A stretch of DNA of 64,000 bases from Strigamia acuminata (GCA_949358305.1 OX442314.1:30923118-30987117), one strand, 5' to 3'. Counted from the first letter of the stretch, positions 35,592 through 50,859 are shown. Notes: generated from the sequence alone by a model not told the origin. Made by a program: numbers and translations.

Positions 35592-36967
35592 CCAGTACAA
35601 CAACAAAAAAGACGACAACAACACCCATAGCATCAACAACTCCAATTTCGTCTCAACCGGTCGAAGACTTTGACGAGATCGAAGCGTCATTCGTTGACGG
35701 CATATTTGGTTTGCGGCTCCCGACAGACTTCGACACAGACGGCGAAATAGACACAAAAACTACACCAAAACCAATCAAAACTGCAAAAACATTGGCAACC
35801 AAACAACCGAGCAAGCAAAGCAGATTCCCGACTACTACCGTCGGGTTATCCGAGGCTACGAAACCGAAAAACCAAAAGACGAAACCGTTTGCCGAGCACG
35901 AGCGCGACAACACGCGAGACAACACGATCGGGCGACTGCAGCACAGCGAATCGGTTTTGATTCTCAGCACGACGCCGTACCCTCGAATCCGTCCGAATTG
36001 GCACCGACGGAACCAAACCCGACCCACCACCGTGATAACCAACACGCAAATATCGGCCCTGGACGAAATGGTCATGAAATACCTAACGTCGACCACCCGC
36101 GCGTCCAAACTGACCGACGATTTTGACGCTTTCATTCTGACCGATCCGTTCGACACGAACAAAATCAAAACGAGCACCGCGGAGCCCAAAATGGACCCTG
36201 AGATCATCCCCGGTTACTTCACCGACGTTACCACGAAAGCGGAAAGCGTCACGCGACCCTCCAAAGTGACCACCATTTTGACCAGCGGTCAGTTTCCGGT
36301 CATAGAAAAAGTGAACAACTTTAAATCGTCGCAAGCCGTTGGCGGGAATAACCTCGGGTTTCACCTACCGCCCAGTTTTTGGCCCACTCGTTACGCACTG
36401 ACCACAACGCCGACGTTGCAAGCGCCGAAACGACAACGGTTGTTGTTTTCGTCCAAACGGAGACTCTCCGGTCAACATCGGCAGTCGCGGCGGTCCACGT
36501 ACGATTACGGGTCGGTCACGTCGCCGTCGCCGAGTTTGATCGAGGACGACGTCACGGACACGTTGGTCAAGTTCGGGGTCCGTCTCGCGCGCTCGAAACG
36601 CGAGGAGAAGTCGCCGGCGGTCGTCAATCCGTTCCCGGAACACGTTGCGACGTACCAGCATCCGTTTTTCGGCCAAGTCGGCGTGTTGTTCAACAAGACG
36701 TCGGGCACGTTGCAGATGGAGTACGGGTTTTACGGGAAGGCGCATTTGTTGCCGTACGTGCAGAGCAATACGTTTCTGCTGCGATTTTTCAGCGCCGTTT
36801 GGTACGTGTCGGAAAGCGACGACAGCAGACGGCTACCGAGGAGTGTTTTCATGGTCCATTTCAAGGGGGGTTCGTCGGACGGGCGACCGGAACGATTTAT
36901 TGTGCCTTTCTTCGATCCCCGATTGCCGCCTACGTTCGTTAGGGTTAGGTCTTCGGATAGGAAATAA
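34835..36967 (+). CDS. Thr-rich mucin-like protein, unit 8 copy
   Basis: A 710-codon copy with Asn at residue 135 (base 35239), flanked on each side by two Lys copies. Its protein is identical to units 2 and 4. Confidence 0.85.
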
Positions 36968-37677
36968 ATAGAAGTTGGAAAGATATGGGGAGTGTTTGAG
37001 TATAATTATAGCGTTTTCTTGCTTTCTTTTTCACTACATTTTAATTGTTTTATTACTGTTACGATGGGAAAAAAGGAGCTTAATAATTGCCAAAAAACAT
37101 TTTTTTTTTTACTCATTAATTTGAAATGTAAATAAAATAAAATAATTCTCCGATTTTTTCTTTTTTTGATGTGGAATTACGATCAAGCAGTCCTGCAGTT
37201 TGGGTTTAATTAAAATGTGGTTGGTCGACTCTGTTTTGGAGTGTGAGTTCAGTTTGACTGACGATGGTTGCAATAAACAAACCCTGTCCGCCGGTAATGA
37301 ACCGTAGTGGAAACTGAAATAATCCTCCGAGTTTATTATATTTTAATGTGGGAAACTCGAATAATATTTCTTTGCAAACCTGAGTTTCTTTCTGCACACG
37401 TTTGAAAGCGATAATTATACAATAATACAATAGCTTCCAATGAAGCAAATCTCATTTCATGGCAATGCAGTTTCTGGGTCCAGCTCCGAATGGGATGAGA
37501 TACGTAAAAGGATTTACTGCGATTTGCTTTGTTTTCGGGAGAAAAACAAACCTGTTTTGAAGCAAAATAAACACAAGAAAACAGATTAAATTAAAGACTC
37601 TCTTATTTTACGAATCAATATACCTTTCAGGATCAAATGTTTGTAGATTAATTAGATTAGATTAAATTAAACCCGAA

Positions 37678-38081
37678 TCCATTTTCATCCACAAAAATGC
37701 ATTTTTACAGAAAAAAAAATCCATTTTTACAGAAAAAAAAATCCATTTTTACAGAAAAAAAAATCCATTTTTACAGAAAAAAAAATCCATTTTTACAGAA
37801 AAAAAAATCCATTTTCATCCACAAAAATGCATTTTGAGACAAAAAAAAGCATTGACACAAAAAATGCATTTTCGGACAAAAGAAAGCATTTTGTTTTGAG
37901 ACAAAAAAAAATGCATTTTGAGACAAAAAAAAAATCTATTTTCGTACACAAAAATGCATTTTGAGACAAAAAAAAGCATTTTGACACAAAAAAAGCATTT
38001 TGACACAAAAAATGCATTTTGACACAAAAAATGCATTTTCGGACAAAAGAAAGCATTTTGTTTTGAGACAAAAAAAATGCA
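37678..38081. repeat. A-tract minisatellite, unit 9 (5 steps, 81-bp deletion)
   Basis: Same form as unit 6. Confidence 0.95.
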
Positions 38082-39445
38082 CGTATCACAGTGAAAAAAA
38101 AACGTCAAAAACAAATTTAAAAAAATGCAGTTTTACCTTCTACAATGTCCTAGTGGCCCGGGTGAAGTTGGGGGCCAAAACCTAGAAAAATAGGAAGAAA
38201 TAAAACACAAAAAATCGATTTCTTTGCAGAAATGGCAAAAAAATCAACAGAGAACGAGCAAATACTCATCTAAAATCTAAAATCCATCCTCGGGGTCCTT
38301 TGGGCAGTCGAAAGTAGCTGGAATATAAAATAAAAATTAAATTACACACCGCAAATCGCTTGAAAAACCTCAACAAAAATTAAGCCTACTCACTGCATAC
38401 GCACGCGGTCGGGGCCGTTCCACGGGTGTTTGGCCGGTCGGAAATAGCTGAAATATAAAATATAAACTAAATTAAACACCACAAATCGATTAAAAAACCT
38501 CATCATCATCATCATCAAAATCAAACAACACACCTACCGGTAGTGGAACATGGCTGCCGAGTGTCATCACGCTCAACAACAATCACAACCATCACAAAAA
38601 TCACAATAAAATGGCTGCCTCGCTCGAGCTCTTCACCCGACCGATTTACTTTGTCGAATGGCACCATCCTGTCCGTGCACGAAGACTTTATGTAGACTAG
38701 ACTATATATAGTAACCACCCAGATACACATAGACCTATACTTATATATAAATAATATAATGTTTTGTACCTATCTAGAAATAAGTAGGCCTAAATTTAAC
38801 ATGCAATTGCATGTTAATCTGGGCACAAGTAGCGAAAATGACGCTCTTGACATCGCTCCAAAACCCGAGTTAGATCACAGATCACAGATCAGCTCTTAAA
38901 ACTCTTGAATTTACTCGCTAGAGTGCGTCCATTAAGAATTAAATTCAATTTAAAAATTAAAAATTCGATTAAAAATTAAAATTAAAATTAAAAATTGAAA
39001 TTACCGGTATTTCATTATTTACAATTGAAATTATCTAGAAATTATCTAGATTACACGCAGTCGGAGTCGGACAGCATCTATACATCTATATTCTATCCGT
39101 GTTGTTTTAAACCTAACCGATGCGATCGACGTGTTGCCTAAAATCTACAAATCCAGCCGCTCCGAACTAACTCACCGATGAGCAGCGATTGATTAATTTA
39201 TTGTATCAACCAAATTTCACTTTTCATTTTTCATTTTTCCCTTTTTTTCATTTCTAATTTCTCATTTTTAACTTCTAACTTTTATTAGTTCTACCAAACG
39301 AATACGGCGTCACCCAGCGCAAAGTAGCTTTGCTTCCAGGCACCAAAAACATTATTAAAGACGATTTTAGACTCTTGACAAATTTATCCTCTTTTATTAT
39401 GAAACCTACTTACGTTAGTTAATTCTGCTTTCTCTTTTAAATATA

Positions 39446-40171
39446 ATGGCGCAAAAGAAAGCGGTTAGACCGACGATCAACGGCGTCAAGACGACTAAAA
39501 AGACTGTCGATGAGGATAATGTCAAAAACGAGGCTTCGACGACGACCGAGACGAACGATTTTCCACAAAACGACTCGACAAACGCCAATAAAACGAACGA
39601 ACCCGAAACGACAACAATTCCTACACCGGACGAAACCACGACCAAAATGTCGACAGATTTCGACGTCCTCCTCAAGCCAACAACATCAATCGAGCTGAAG
39701 AAAGTGACGACACAAATCAAGACAACTCTTCGTCCGAAACTCAGTTTAAAACCGCACGAATTACGCAACGAAACGATCGGAAACGACGTCACATCTCAGT
39801 CCCGTCTTCGAACAATAAGCAGCGAGACACCCAGATCAACATCGCCCAAAAAATCCACTCACAACACGGACGAAAATGCCCCATTGAGTCGCCCATTGGT
39901 CTACGTGTCCTCGACATCTTTCCGACACAATCGCACGACTTCAAAACCAAACGAAACGACACCAGACGTGGCAAACACCAACACCAAACCCCCACGCACC
40001 AAACCCACTCTATTCCCATCCTCCAGAACCAGAATTGACATCACAACCAAACCACTAACAACCAGACATCGTTCAACTAACATTGCAACACAAACAACAA
40101 AACATCGTTCAACTGACATCACTACAAAACCACTAACGACCAGACATCGTTCAACCACAAAAGGGACGACG

Positions 40172-40202
<31 letters not shown>

Positions 40203-41578
40203 CCAGTACAACAACAAAAAAGACGACAACAACACCCATAGCATCAACAACTCCAATTTCGTCTCAACCGGTCGAAGACTTTGACGAGATCGAAGCGTCA
40301 TTCGTTGACGGCATATTTGGTTTGCGGCTCCCGACAGACTTCGACACAGACGGCGAAATAGACACAAAAACTACACCAAAACCAATCAAAACTGCAAAAA
40401 CATTGGCAACCAAACAACCGAGCAAGCAAAGCAGATTCCCGACTACTACCGTCGGGTTATCCGAGGCTACGAAACCGAAAAACCAAAAGACGAAACCGTT
40501 TGCCGAGCACGAGCGCGACAACACGCGAGACAACACGATCGGGCGACTGCAGCACAGCGAATCGGTTTTGATTCTCAGCACGACGCCGTACCCTCGAATC
40601 CGTCCGAATTGGCACCGACGGAACCAAACCCGACCCACCACCGTGATAACCAACACGCAAATATCGGCCCTGGACGAAATGGTCATGAAATACCTAACGT
40701 CGACCACCCGCGCGTCCAAACTGACCGACGATTTTGACGCTTTCATTCTGACCGATCCGTTCGACACGAACAAAATCAAAACGAGCACCGCGGAGCCCAA
40801 AATGGACCCTGAGATCATCCCCGGTTACTTCACCGACGTTACCACGAAAGCGGAAAGCGTCACGCGACCCTCCAAAGTGACCACCATTTTGACCAGCGGT
40901 CAGTTTCCGGTCATAGAAAAAGTGAACAACTTTAAATCGTCGCAAGCCGTTGGCGGGAATAACCTCGGGTTTCACCTACCGCCCAGTTTTTGGCCCACTC
41001 GTTACGCACTGACCACAACGCCGACGTTGCAAGCGCCGAAACGACAACGGTTGTTGTTTTCGTCCAAACGGAGACTCTCCGGTCAACATCGGCAGTCGCG
41101 GCGGTCCACGTACGATTACGGGTCGGTCACGTCGCCGTCGCCGAGTTTGATCGAGGACGACGTCACGGACACGTTGGTCAAGTTCGGGGTCCGTCTCGCG
41201 CGCTCGAAACGCGAGGAGAAGTCGCCGGCGGTCGTCAATCCGTTCCCGGAACACGTTGCGACGTACCAGCATCCGTTTTTCGGCCAAGTCGGCGTGTTGT
41301 TCAACAAGACGTCGGGCACGTTGCAGATGGAGTACGGGTTTTACGGGAAGGCGCATTTGTTGCCGTACGTGCAGAGCAATACGTTTCTGCTGCGATTTTT
41401 CAGCGCCGTTTGGTACGTGTCGGAAAGCGACGACAGCAGACGGCTACCGAGGAGTGTTTTCATGGTCCATTTCAAGGGGGGTTCGTCGGACGGGCGACCG
41501 GAACGATTTATTGTGCCTTTCTTCGATCCCCGATTGCCGCCTACGTTCGTTAGGGTTAGGTCTTCGGATAGGAAATAA
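39446..41578 (+). CDS. Thr-rich mucin-like protein, unit 9 copy
   Basis: A 710-codon copy with Lys at residue 135 (base 39850) and a protein identical to unit 1. Confidence 0.85.
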
Positions 41579-42288
41579 ATAGAAGTTGGAAAGATATGGG
41601 GAGTGTTTGAGTATAATTATAGCGTTTTCTTGCTTTCTTTTTCACTACATTTTAATTGTTTTATTACTGTTACGATGGGAAAAAAGGAGCTTAATAATTG
41701 CCAAAAAACATTTTTTTTTTTACTCATTAATTTGAAATGTAAATAAAATAAAATAATTCTCCGATTTTTTCTTTTTTTGATGTGGAATTACGATCAAGCA
41801 GTCCTGCAGTTTGGGTTTAATTAAAATGTGGTTGGTCGACTCTGTTTTGGAGTGTGAGTTCAGTTTGACTGACGATGGTTGCAATAAACAAACCCTGTCC
41901 GCCGGTAATGAACCGTAGTGGAAACTGAAATAATCCTCCGAGTTTATTATATTTTAATGTGGGAAACTCGAATAATATTTCTTTGCAAACCTGAGTTTCT
42001 TTCTGCACACGTTTGAAAGCGATAATTATACAATAATACAATAGCTTCCAATGAAGCAAATCTCATTTCATGGCAATGCAGTTTCTGGGTCCAGCTCCGA
42101 ATGGGATGAGATACGTAAAAGGATTTACTGCGATTTGCTTTGTTTTCGGGAGAAAAACAAACCTGTTTTGAAGCAAAATAAACACAAGAAAACAGATTAA
42201 ATTAAAGACTCTCTTATTTTACGAATCAATATACCTTTCAGGATCAAATGTTTGTAGATTAATTAGATTAGATTAAATTAAACCCGAA

Positions 42289-42692
42289 TCCATTTTCATC
42301 CACAAAAATGCATTTTTACAGAAAAAAAAATCCATTTTTACAGAAAAAAAAATCCATTTTTACAGAAAAAAAAATCCATTTTTACAGAAAAAAAAATCCA
42401 TTTTTACAGAAAAAAAAATCCATTTTCATCCACAAAAATGCATTTTGAGACAAAAAAAAGCATTGACACAAAAAATGCATTTTCGGACAAAAGAAAGCAT
42501 TTTGTTTTGAGACAAAAAAAAATGCATTTTGAGACAAAAAAAAAATCTATTTTCGTACACAAAAATGCATTTTGAGACAAAAAAAAGCATTTTGACACAA
42601 AAAAAGCATTTTGACACAAAAAATGCATTTTGACACAAAAAATGCATTTTCGGACAAAAGAAAGCATTTTGTTTTGAGACAAAAAAAATGCA
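42289..42692. repeat. A-tract minisatellite, unit 10 (5 steps, 81-bp deletion)
   Basis: Same form as unit 6. The next unit returns to the undeleted four-step form. Confidence 0.95.
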
Positions 42693-44056
42693 CGTATCAC
42701 AGTGAAAAAAAAACGTCAAAAACAAATTTAAAAAAATGCAGTTTTACCTTCTACAATGTCCTAGTGGCCCGGGTGAAGTTGGGGGCCAAAACCTAGAAAA
42801 ATAGGAAGAAATAAAACACAAAAAATCGATTTCTTTGCAGAAATGGCAAAAAAATCAACAGAGAACGAGCAAATACTCATCTAAAATCTAAAATCCATCC
42901 TCGGGGTCCTTTGGGCAGTCGAAAGTAGCTGGAATATAAAATAAAAATTAAATTACACACCGCAAATCGCTTGAAAAACCTCAACAAAAATTAAGCCTAC
43001 TCACTGCATACGCACGCGGTCGGGGCCGTTCCACGGGTGTTTGGCCGGTCGGAAATAGCTGAAATATAAAATATAAACTAAATTAAACACCACAAATCGA
43101 TTAAAAAACCTCATCATCATCATCATCAAAATCAAACAACACACCTACCGGTAGTGGAACATGGCTGCCGAGTGTCATCACGCTCAACAACAATCACAAC
43201 CATCACAAAAATCACAATAAAATGGCTGCCTCGCTCGAGCTCTTCACCCGACCGATTTACTTTGTCGAATGGCACCATCCTGTCCGTGCACGAAGACTTT
43301 ATGTAGACTAGACTATATATAGTAACCACCCAGATACACATAGACCTATACTTATATATAAATAATATAATGTTTTGTACCTATCTAGAAATAAGTAGGC
43401 CTAAATTTAACATGCAATTGCATGTTAATCTGGGCACAAGTAGCGAAAATGACGCTCTTGACATCGCTCCAAAACCCGAGTTAGATCACAGATCACAGAT
43501 CAGCTCTTAAAACTCTTGAATTTACTCGCTAGAGTGCGTCCATTAAGAATTAAATTCAATTTAAAAATTAAAAATTCGATTAAAAATTAAAATTAAAATT
43601 AAAAATTGAAATTACCGGTATTTCATTATTTACAATTGAAATTATCTAGAAATTATCTAGATTACACGCAGTCGGAGTCGGACAGCATCTATACATCTAT
43701 ATTCTATCCGTGTTGTTTTAAACCTAACCGATGCGATCGACGTGTTGCCTAAAATCTACAAATCCAGCCGCTCCGAACTAACTCACCGATGAGCAGCGAT
43801 TGATTAATTTATTGTATCAACCAAATTTCACTTTTCATTTTTCATTTTTCCCTTTTTTTCATTTCTAATTTCTCATTTTTAACTTCTAACTTTTATTAGT
43901 TCTACCAAACGAATACGGCGTCACCCAGCGCAAAGTAGCTTTGCTTCCAGGCACCAAAAACATTATTAAAGACGATTTTAGACTCTTGACAAATTTATCC
44001 TCTTTTATTATGAAACCTACTTACGTTAGTTAATTCTGCTTTCTCTTTTAAATATA

Positions 44057-44782
44057 ATGGCGCAAAAGAAAGCGGTTAGACCGACGATCAACGGCGTCAA
44101 GACGACTAAAAAGACTGTCGATGAGGATAATGTCAAAAACGAGGCTTCGACGACGACCGAGACGAACGATTTTCCACAAAACGACTCGACAAACGCCAAT
44201 AAAACGAACGAACCCGAAACGACAACAATTCCTACACCGGACGAAACCACGACCAAAATGTCGACAGATTTCGACGTCCTCCTCAAGCCAACAACATCAA
44301 TCGAGCTGAAGAAAGTGACGACACAAATCAAGACAACTCTTCGTCCGAAACTCAGTTTAAAACCGCACGAATTACGCAACGAAACGATCGGAAACGACGT
44401 CACATCTCAGTCCCGTCTTCGAACAATAAGCAGCGAGACACCCAGATCAACATCGCCCAAAAAATCCACTCACAACACGGACGAAAATGCCCCATTGAGT
44501 CGCCCATTGGTCTACGTGTCCTCGACATCTTTCCGACACAATCGCACGACTTCAAAACCAAACGAAACGACACCAGACGTGGCAAACACCAACACCAAAC
44601 CCCCACGCACCAAACCCACTCTATTCCCATCCTCCAGAACCAGAATTGACATCACAACCAAACCACTAACAACCAGACATCGTTCAACTAACATTGCAAC
44701 ACAAACAACAAAACATCGTTCAACTGACATCACTACAAAACCACTAACGACCAGACATCGTTCAACCACAAAAGGGACGACG

Positions 44783-44813
<31 letters not shown>

Positions 44814-46189
44814 CCAGTACAACAACAAAAAAGACGACAACAACACCCATAGCATCAACAACTCCAATTTCGTCTCAACCGGTCGAAGACTTTGACGAGA
44901 TCGAAGCGTCATTCGTTGACGGCATATTTGGTTTGCGGCTCCCGACAGACTTCGACACAGACGGCGAAATAGACACAAAAACTACACCAAAACCAATCAA
45001 AACTGCAAAAACATTGGCAACCAAACAACCGAGCAAGCAAAGCAGATTCCCGACTACTACCGTCGGGTTATCCGAGGCTACGAAACCGAAAAACCAAAAG
45101 ACGAAACCGTTTGCCGAGCACGAGCGCGACAACACGCGAGACAACACGATCGGGCGACTGCAGCACAGCGAATCGGTTTTGATTCTCAGCACGACGCCGT
45201 ACCCTCGAATCCGTCCGAATTGGCACCGACGGAACCAAACCCGACCCACCACCGTGATAACCAACACGCAAATATCGGCCCTGGACGAAATGGTCATGAA
45301 ATACCTAACGTCGACCACCCGCGCGTCCAAACTGACCGACGATTTTGACGCTTTCATTCTGACCGATCCGTTCGACACGAACAAAATCAAAACGAGCACC
45401 GCGGAGCCCAAAATGGACCCTGAGATCATCCCCGGTTACTTCACCGACGTTACCACGAAAGCGGAAAGCGTCACGCGACCCTCCAAAGTGACCACCATTT
45501 TGACCAGCGGTCAGTTTCCGGTCATAGAAAAAGTGAACAACTTTAAATCGTCGCAAGCCGTTGGCGGGAATAACCTCGGGTTTCACCTACCGCCCAGTTT
45601 TTGGCCCACTCGTTACGCACTGACCACAACGCCGACGTTGCAAGCGCCGAAACGACAACGGTTGTTGTTTTCGTCCAAACGGAGACTCTCCGGTCAACAT
45701 CGGCAGTCGCGGCGGTCCACGTACGATTACGGGTCGGTCACGTCGCCGTCGCCGAGTTTGATCGAGGACGACGTCACGGACACGTTGGTCAAGTTCGGGG
45801 TCCGTCTCGCGCGCTCGAAACGCGAGGAGAAGTCGCCGGCGGTCGTCAATCCGTTCCCGGAACACGTTGCGACGTACCAGCATCCGTTTTTCGGCCAAGT
45901 CGGCGTGTTGTTCAACAAGACGTCGGGCACGTTGCAGATGGAGTACGGGTTTTACGGGAAGGCGCATTTGTTGCCGTACGTGCAGAGCAATACGTTTCTG
46001 CTGCGATTTTTCAGCGCCGTTTGGTACGTGTCGGAAAGCGACGACAGCAGACGGCTACCGAGGAGTGTTTTCATGGTCCATTTCAAGGGGGGTTCGTCGG
46101 ACGGGCGACCGGAACGATTTATTGTGCCTTTCTTCGATCCCCGATTGCCGCCTACGTTCGTTAGGGTTAGGTCTTCGGATAGGAAATAA
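44057..46189 (+). CDS. Thr-rich mucin-like protein, unit 10 copy
   Basis: A 710-codon copy with Lys at residue 135 (base 44461). It is the last Lys copy in the window; all later copies carry Asn. Confidence 0.85.
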
Positions 46190-46899
46190 ATAGAAGTTGG
46201 AAAGATATGGGGAGTGTTTGAGTATAATTATAGCGTTTTCTTGCTTTCTTTTTCACTACATTTTAATTGTTTTATTACTGTTACGATGGGAAAAAAGGAG
46301 CTTAATAATTGCCAAAAAACATTTTTTTTTTTACTCATTAATTTGAAATGTAAATAAAATAAAATAATTCTCCGATTTTTTCTTTTTTTGATGTGGAATT
46401 ACGATCAAGCAGTCCTGCAGTTTGGGTTTAATTAAAATGTGGTTGGTCGACTCTGTTTTGGAGTGTGAGTTCAGTTTGACTGACGATGGTTGCAATAAAC
46501 AAACCCTGTCCGCCGGTAATGAACCGTAGTGGAAACTGAAATAATCCTCCGAGTTTATTATATTTTAATGTGGGAAACTCGAATAATATTTCTTTGCAAA
46601 CCTGAGTTTCTTTCTGCACACGTTTGAAAGCGATAATTATACAATAATACAATAGCTTCCAATGAAGCAAATCTCATTTCATGGCAATGCAGTTTCTGGG
46701 TCCAGCTCCGAATGGGATGAGATACGTAAAAGGATTTACTGCGATTTGCTTTGTTTTCGGGAGAAAAACAAACCTGTTTTGAAGCAAAATAAACACAAGA
46801 AAACAGATTAAATTAAAGACTCTCTTATTTTACGAATCAATATACCTTTCAGGATCAAATGTTTGTAGATTAATTAGATTAGATTAAATTAAACCCGAA

Positions 46900-47362
46900 T
46901 CCATTTTCATCCACAAAAATGCATTTTTACAGAAAAAAAAATCCATTTTTACAGAAAAAAAAATCCATTTTTACAGAAAAAAAAATCCATTTTTACAGAA
47001 AAAAAAATCCATTTTCATCCACAAAAATGCATTTTGAGACAAAAAAAAGCATTGACACAAAAAATGCATTTTCGGACAAAAGAAAGCATTTTGTTTTGAG
47101 ACAAAAAAAAATGCATTTTGAGACAAAAAAAAAATCTATTTTCGTACACAAAAATGTATTTTGAGACAAAAAAAAGCATTTTGACACAAAAAATGCATTT
47201 TTATAGAAAAAAAAATCCATTTTCATCCACAAAAATGCATTTTGAGACAAAAAAAAGCATTTTGACACAAAAAAAGCATTTTGACACAAAAAATGCATTT
47301 TGACACAAAAAATGCATTTTCGGACAAAAGAAAGCATTTTGTTTTGAGACAAAAAAAATGCA
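46900..47362. repeat. A-tract minisatellite, unit 11 (4 x 22-bp steps)
   Basis: Undeleted four-step form, as unit 1. Confidence 0.95.
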
Positions 47363-48726
47363 CGTATCACAGTGAAAAAAAAACGTCAAAAACAAATTTA
47401 AAAAAATGCAGTTTTACCTTCTACAATGTCCTAGTGGCCCGGGTGAAGTTGGGGGCCAAAACCTAGAAAAATAGGAAGAAATAAAACACAAAAAATCGAT
47501 TTCTTTGCAGAAATGGCAAAAAAATCAACAGAGAACGAGCAAATACTCATCTAAAATCTAAAATCCATCCTCGGGGTCCTTTGGGCAGTCGAAAGTAGCT
47601 GGAATATAAAATAAAAATTAAATTACACACCGCAAATCGCTTGAAAAACCTCAACAAAAATTAAGCCTACTCACTGCATACGCACGCGGTCGGGGCCGTT
47701 CCACGGGTGTTTGGCCGGTCGGAAATAGCTGAAATATAAAATATAAACTAAATTAAACACCACAAATCGATTAAAAAACCTCATCATCATCATCATCAAA
47801 ATCAAACAACACACCTACCGGTAGTGGAACATGGCTGCCGAGTGTCATCACGCTCAACAACAATCACAACCATCACAAAAATCACAATAAAATGGCTGCC
47901 TCGCTCGAGCTCTTCACCCGACCGATTTACTTTGTCGAATGGCACCATCCTGTCCGTGCACGAAGACTTTATGTAGACTAGACTATATATAGTAACCACC
48001 CAGATACACATAGACCTATACTTATATATAAATAATATAATGTTTTGTACCTATCTAGAAATAAGTAGGCCTAAATTTAACATGCAATTGCATGTTAATC
48101 TGGGCACAAGTAGCGAAAATGACGCTCTTGACATCGCTCCAAAACCCGAGTTAGATCACAGATCACAGATCAGCTCTTAAAACTCTTGAATTTACTCGCT
48201 AGAGTGCGTCCATTAAGAATTAAATTCAATTTAAAAATTAAAAATTCGATTAAAAATTAAAATTAAAATTAAAAATTGAAATTACCGGTATTTCATTATT
48301 TACAATTGAAATTATCTAGAAATTATCTAGATTACACGCAGTCGGAGTCGGACAGCATCTATACATCTATATTCTATCCGTGTTGTTTTAAACCTAACCG
48401 ATGCGATCGACGTGTTGCCTAAAATCTACAAATCCAGCCGCTCCGAACTAACTCACCGATGAGCAGCGATTGATTAATTTATTGTATCAACCAAATTTCA
48501 CTTTTCATTTTTCATTTTTCCCTTTTTTTCATTTCTAATTTCTCATTTTTAACTTCTAACTTTTATTAGTTCTACCAAACGAATACGGCGTCACCCAGCG
48601 CAAAGTAGCTTTGCTTCCAGGCACCAAAAACATTATTAAAGACGATTTTAGACTCTTGACAAATTTATCCTCTTTTATTATGAAACCTACTTACGTTAGT
48701 TAATTCTGCTTTCTCTTTTAAATATA

Positions 48727-49452
48727 ATGGCGCAAAAGAAAGCGGTTAGACCGACGATCAACGGCGTCAAGACGACTAAAAAGACTGTCGATGAGGATAA
48801 TGTCAAAAACGAGGCTTCGACGACGACCGAGACGAACGATTTTCCACAAAACGACTCGACAAACGCCAATAAAACGAACGAACCCGAAACGACAACAATT
48901 CCTACACCGGACGAAACCACGACCAAAATGTCGACAGATTTCGACGTCCTCCTCAAGCCAACAACATCAATCGAGCTGAAGAAAGTGACGACACAAATCA
49001 AGACAACTCTTCGTCCGAAACTCAGTTTAAAACCGCACGAATTACGCAACGAAACGATCGGAAACGACGTCACATCTCAGTCCCGTCTTCGAACAATAAG
49101 CAGCGAGACACCCAGATCAACATCGCCCAACAAATCCACTCACAACACGGACGAAAATGCCCCATTGAGTCGCCCATTGGTCTACGTGTCCTCGACATCT
49201 TTCCGACACAATCGCACGACTTCAAAACCAAACGAAACGACACCAGACGTGGCAAACACCAACACCAAACCCCCACGCACCAAACCCACTCTATTCCCAT
49301 CCTCCAGAACCAGAATTGACATCACAACCAAACCACTAACAACCAGACATCGTTCAACTAACATTGCAACACAAACAACAAAACATCGTTCAACTGACAT
49401 CACTACAAAACCACTAACGACCAGACATCGTTCAACCACAAAAGGGACGACG

Positions 49453-49483
<31 letters not shown>

Positions 49484-50859
49484 CCAGTACAACAACAAAA
49501 AAGACGACAACAACACCCATAGCATCAACAACTCCAATTTCGTCTCAACCGGTCGAAGACTTTGACGAGATCGAAGCGTCATTCGTTGACGGCATATTTG
49601 GTTTGCGGCTCCCGACAGACTTCGACACAGACGGCGAAATAGACACAAAAACTACACCAAAACCAATCAAAACTGCAAAAACATTGGCAACCAAACAACC
49701 GAGCAAGCAAAGCAGATTCCCGACTACTACCGTCGGGTTATCCGAGGCTACGAAACCGAAAAACCAAAAGACGAAACCGTTTGCCGAGCACGAGCGCGAC
49801 AACACGCGAGACAACACGATCGGGCGACTGCAGCACAGCGAATCGGTTTTGATTCTCAGCACGACGCCGTACCCTCGAATCCGTCCGAATTGGCACCGAC
49901 GGAACCAAACCCGACCCACCACCGTGATAACCAACACGCAAATATCGGCCCTGGACGAAATGGTCATGAAATACCTAACGTCGACCACCCGCGCGTCCAA
50001 ACTGACCGACGATTTTGACGCTTTCATTCTGACCGATCCGTTCGACACGAACAAAATCAAAACGAGCACCGCGGAGCCCAAAATGGACCCTGAGATCATC
50101 CCCGGTTACTTCACCGACGTTACCACGAAAGCGGAAAGCGTCACGCGACCCTCCAAAGTGACCACCATTTTGACCAGCGGTCAGTTTCCGGTCATAGAAA
50201 AAGTGAACAACTTTAAATCGTCGCAAGCCGTTGGCGGGAATAACCTCGGGTTTCACCTACCGCCCAGTTTTTGGCCCACTCGTTACGCACTGACCACAAC
50301 GCCGACGTTGCAAGCGCCGAAACGACAACGGTTGTTGTTTTCGTCCAAACGGAGACTCTCCGGTCAACATCGGCAGTCGCGGCGGTCCACGTACGATTAC
50401 GGGTCGGTCACGTCGCCGTCGCCGAGTTTGATCGAGGACGACGTCACGGACACGTTGGTCAAGTTCGGGGTCCGTCTCGCGCGCTCGAAACGCGAGGAGA
50501 AGTCGCCGGCGGTCGTCAATCCGTTCCCGGAACACGTTGCGACGTACCAGCATCCGTTTTTCGGCCAAGTCGGCGTGTTGTTCAACAAGACGTCGGGCAC
50601 GTTGCAGATGGAGTACGGGTTTTACGGGAAGGCGCATTTGTTGCCGTACGTGCAGAGCAATACGTTTCTGCTGCGATTTTTCAGCGCCGTTTGGTACGTG
50701 TCGGAAAGCGACGACAGCAGACGGCTACCGAGGAGTGTTTTCATGGTCCATTTCAAGGGGGGTTCGTCGGACGGGCGACCGGAACGATTTATTGTGCCTT
50801 TCTTCGATCCCCGATTGCCGCCTACGTTCGTTAGGGTTAGGTCTTCGGATAGGAAATAA
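48727..50859 (+). CDS. Thr-rich mucin-like protein, unit 11 copy
   Basis: A 710-codon copy with Asn at residue 135 (base 49131) and a protein identical to unit 2. Confidence 0.85.

Larger units (their letters stand above)
32605..37215. repeat. Array unit 8 (deleted minisatellite form, Asn135)
   Basis: 4611 bp. It is the only unit with the deletion form of the minisatellite that carries the Asn allele, so the two markers are not locked together. The exon-like pair is at 33688-33761 and 33818-33891. Confidence 0.95.
37216..41826. repeat. Array unit 9 (deleted minisatellite form, Lys135)
   Basis: 4611 bp, as unit 6. The exon-like pair is at 38299-38372 and 38429-38502. Confidence 0.95.
41827..46437. 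repeat. Array unit 10 (deleted minisatellite form, Lys135)
   Basis: 4611 bp, the last of the five deletion-form units. The exon-like pair is at 42910-42983 and 43040-43113. Confidence 0.95.
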
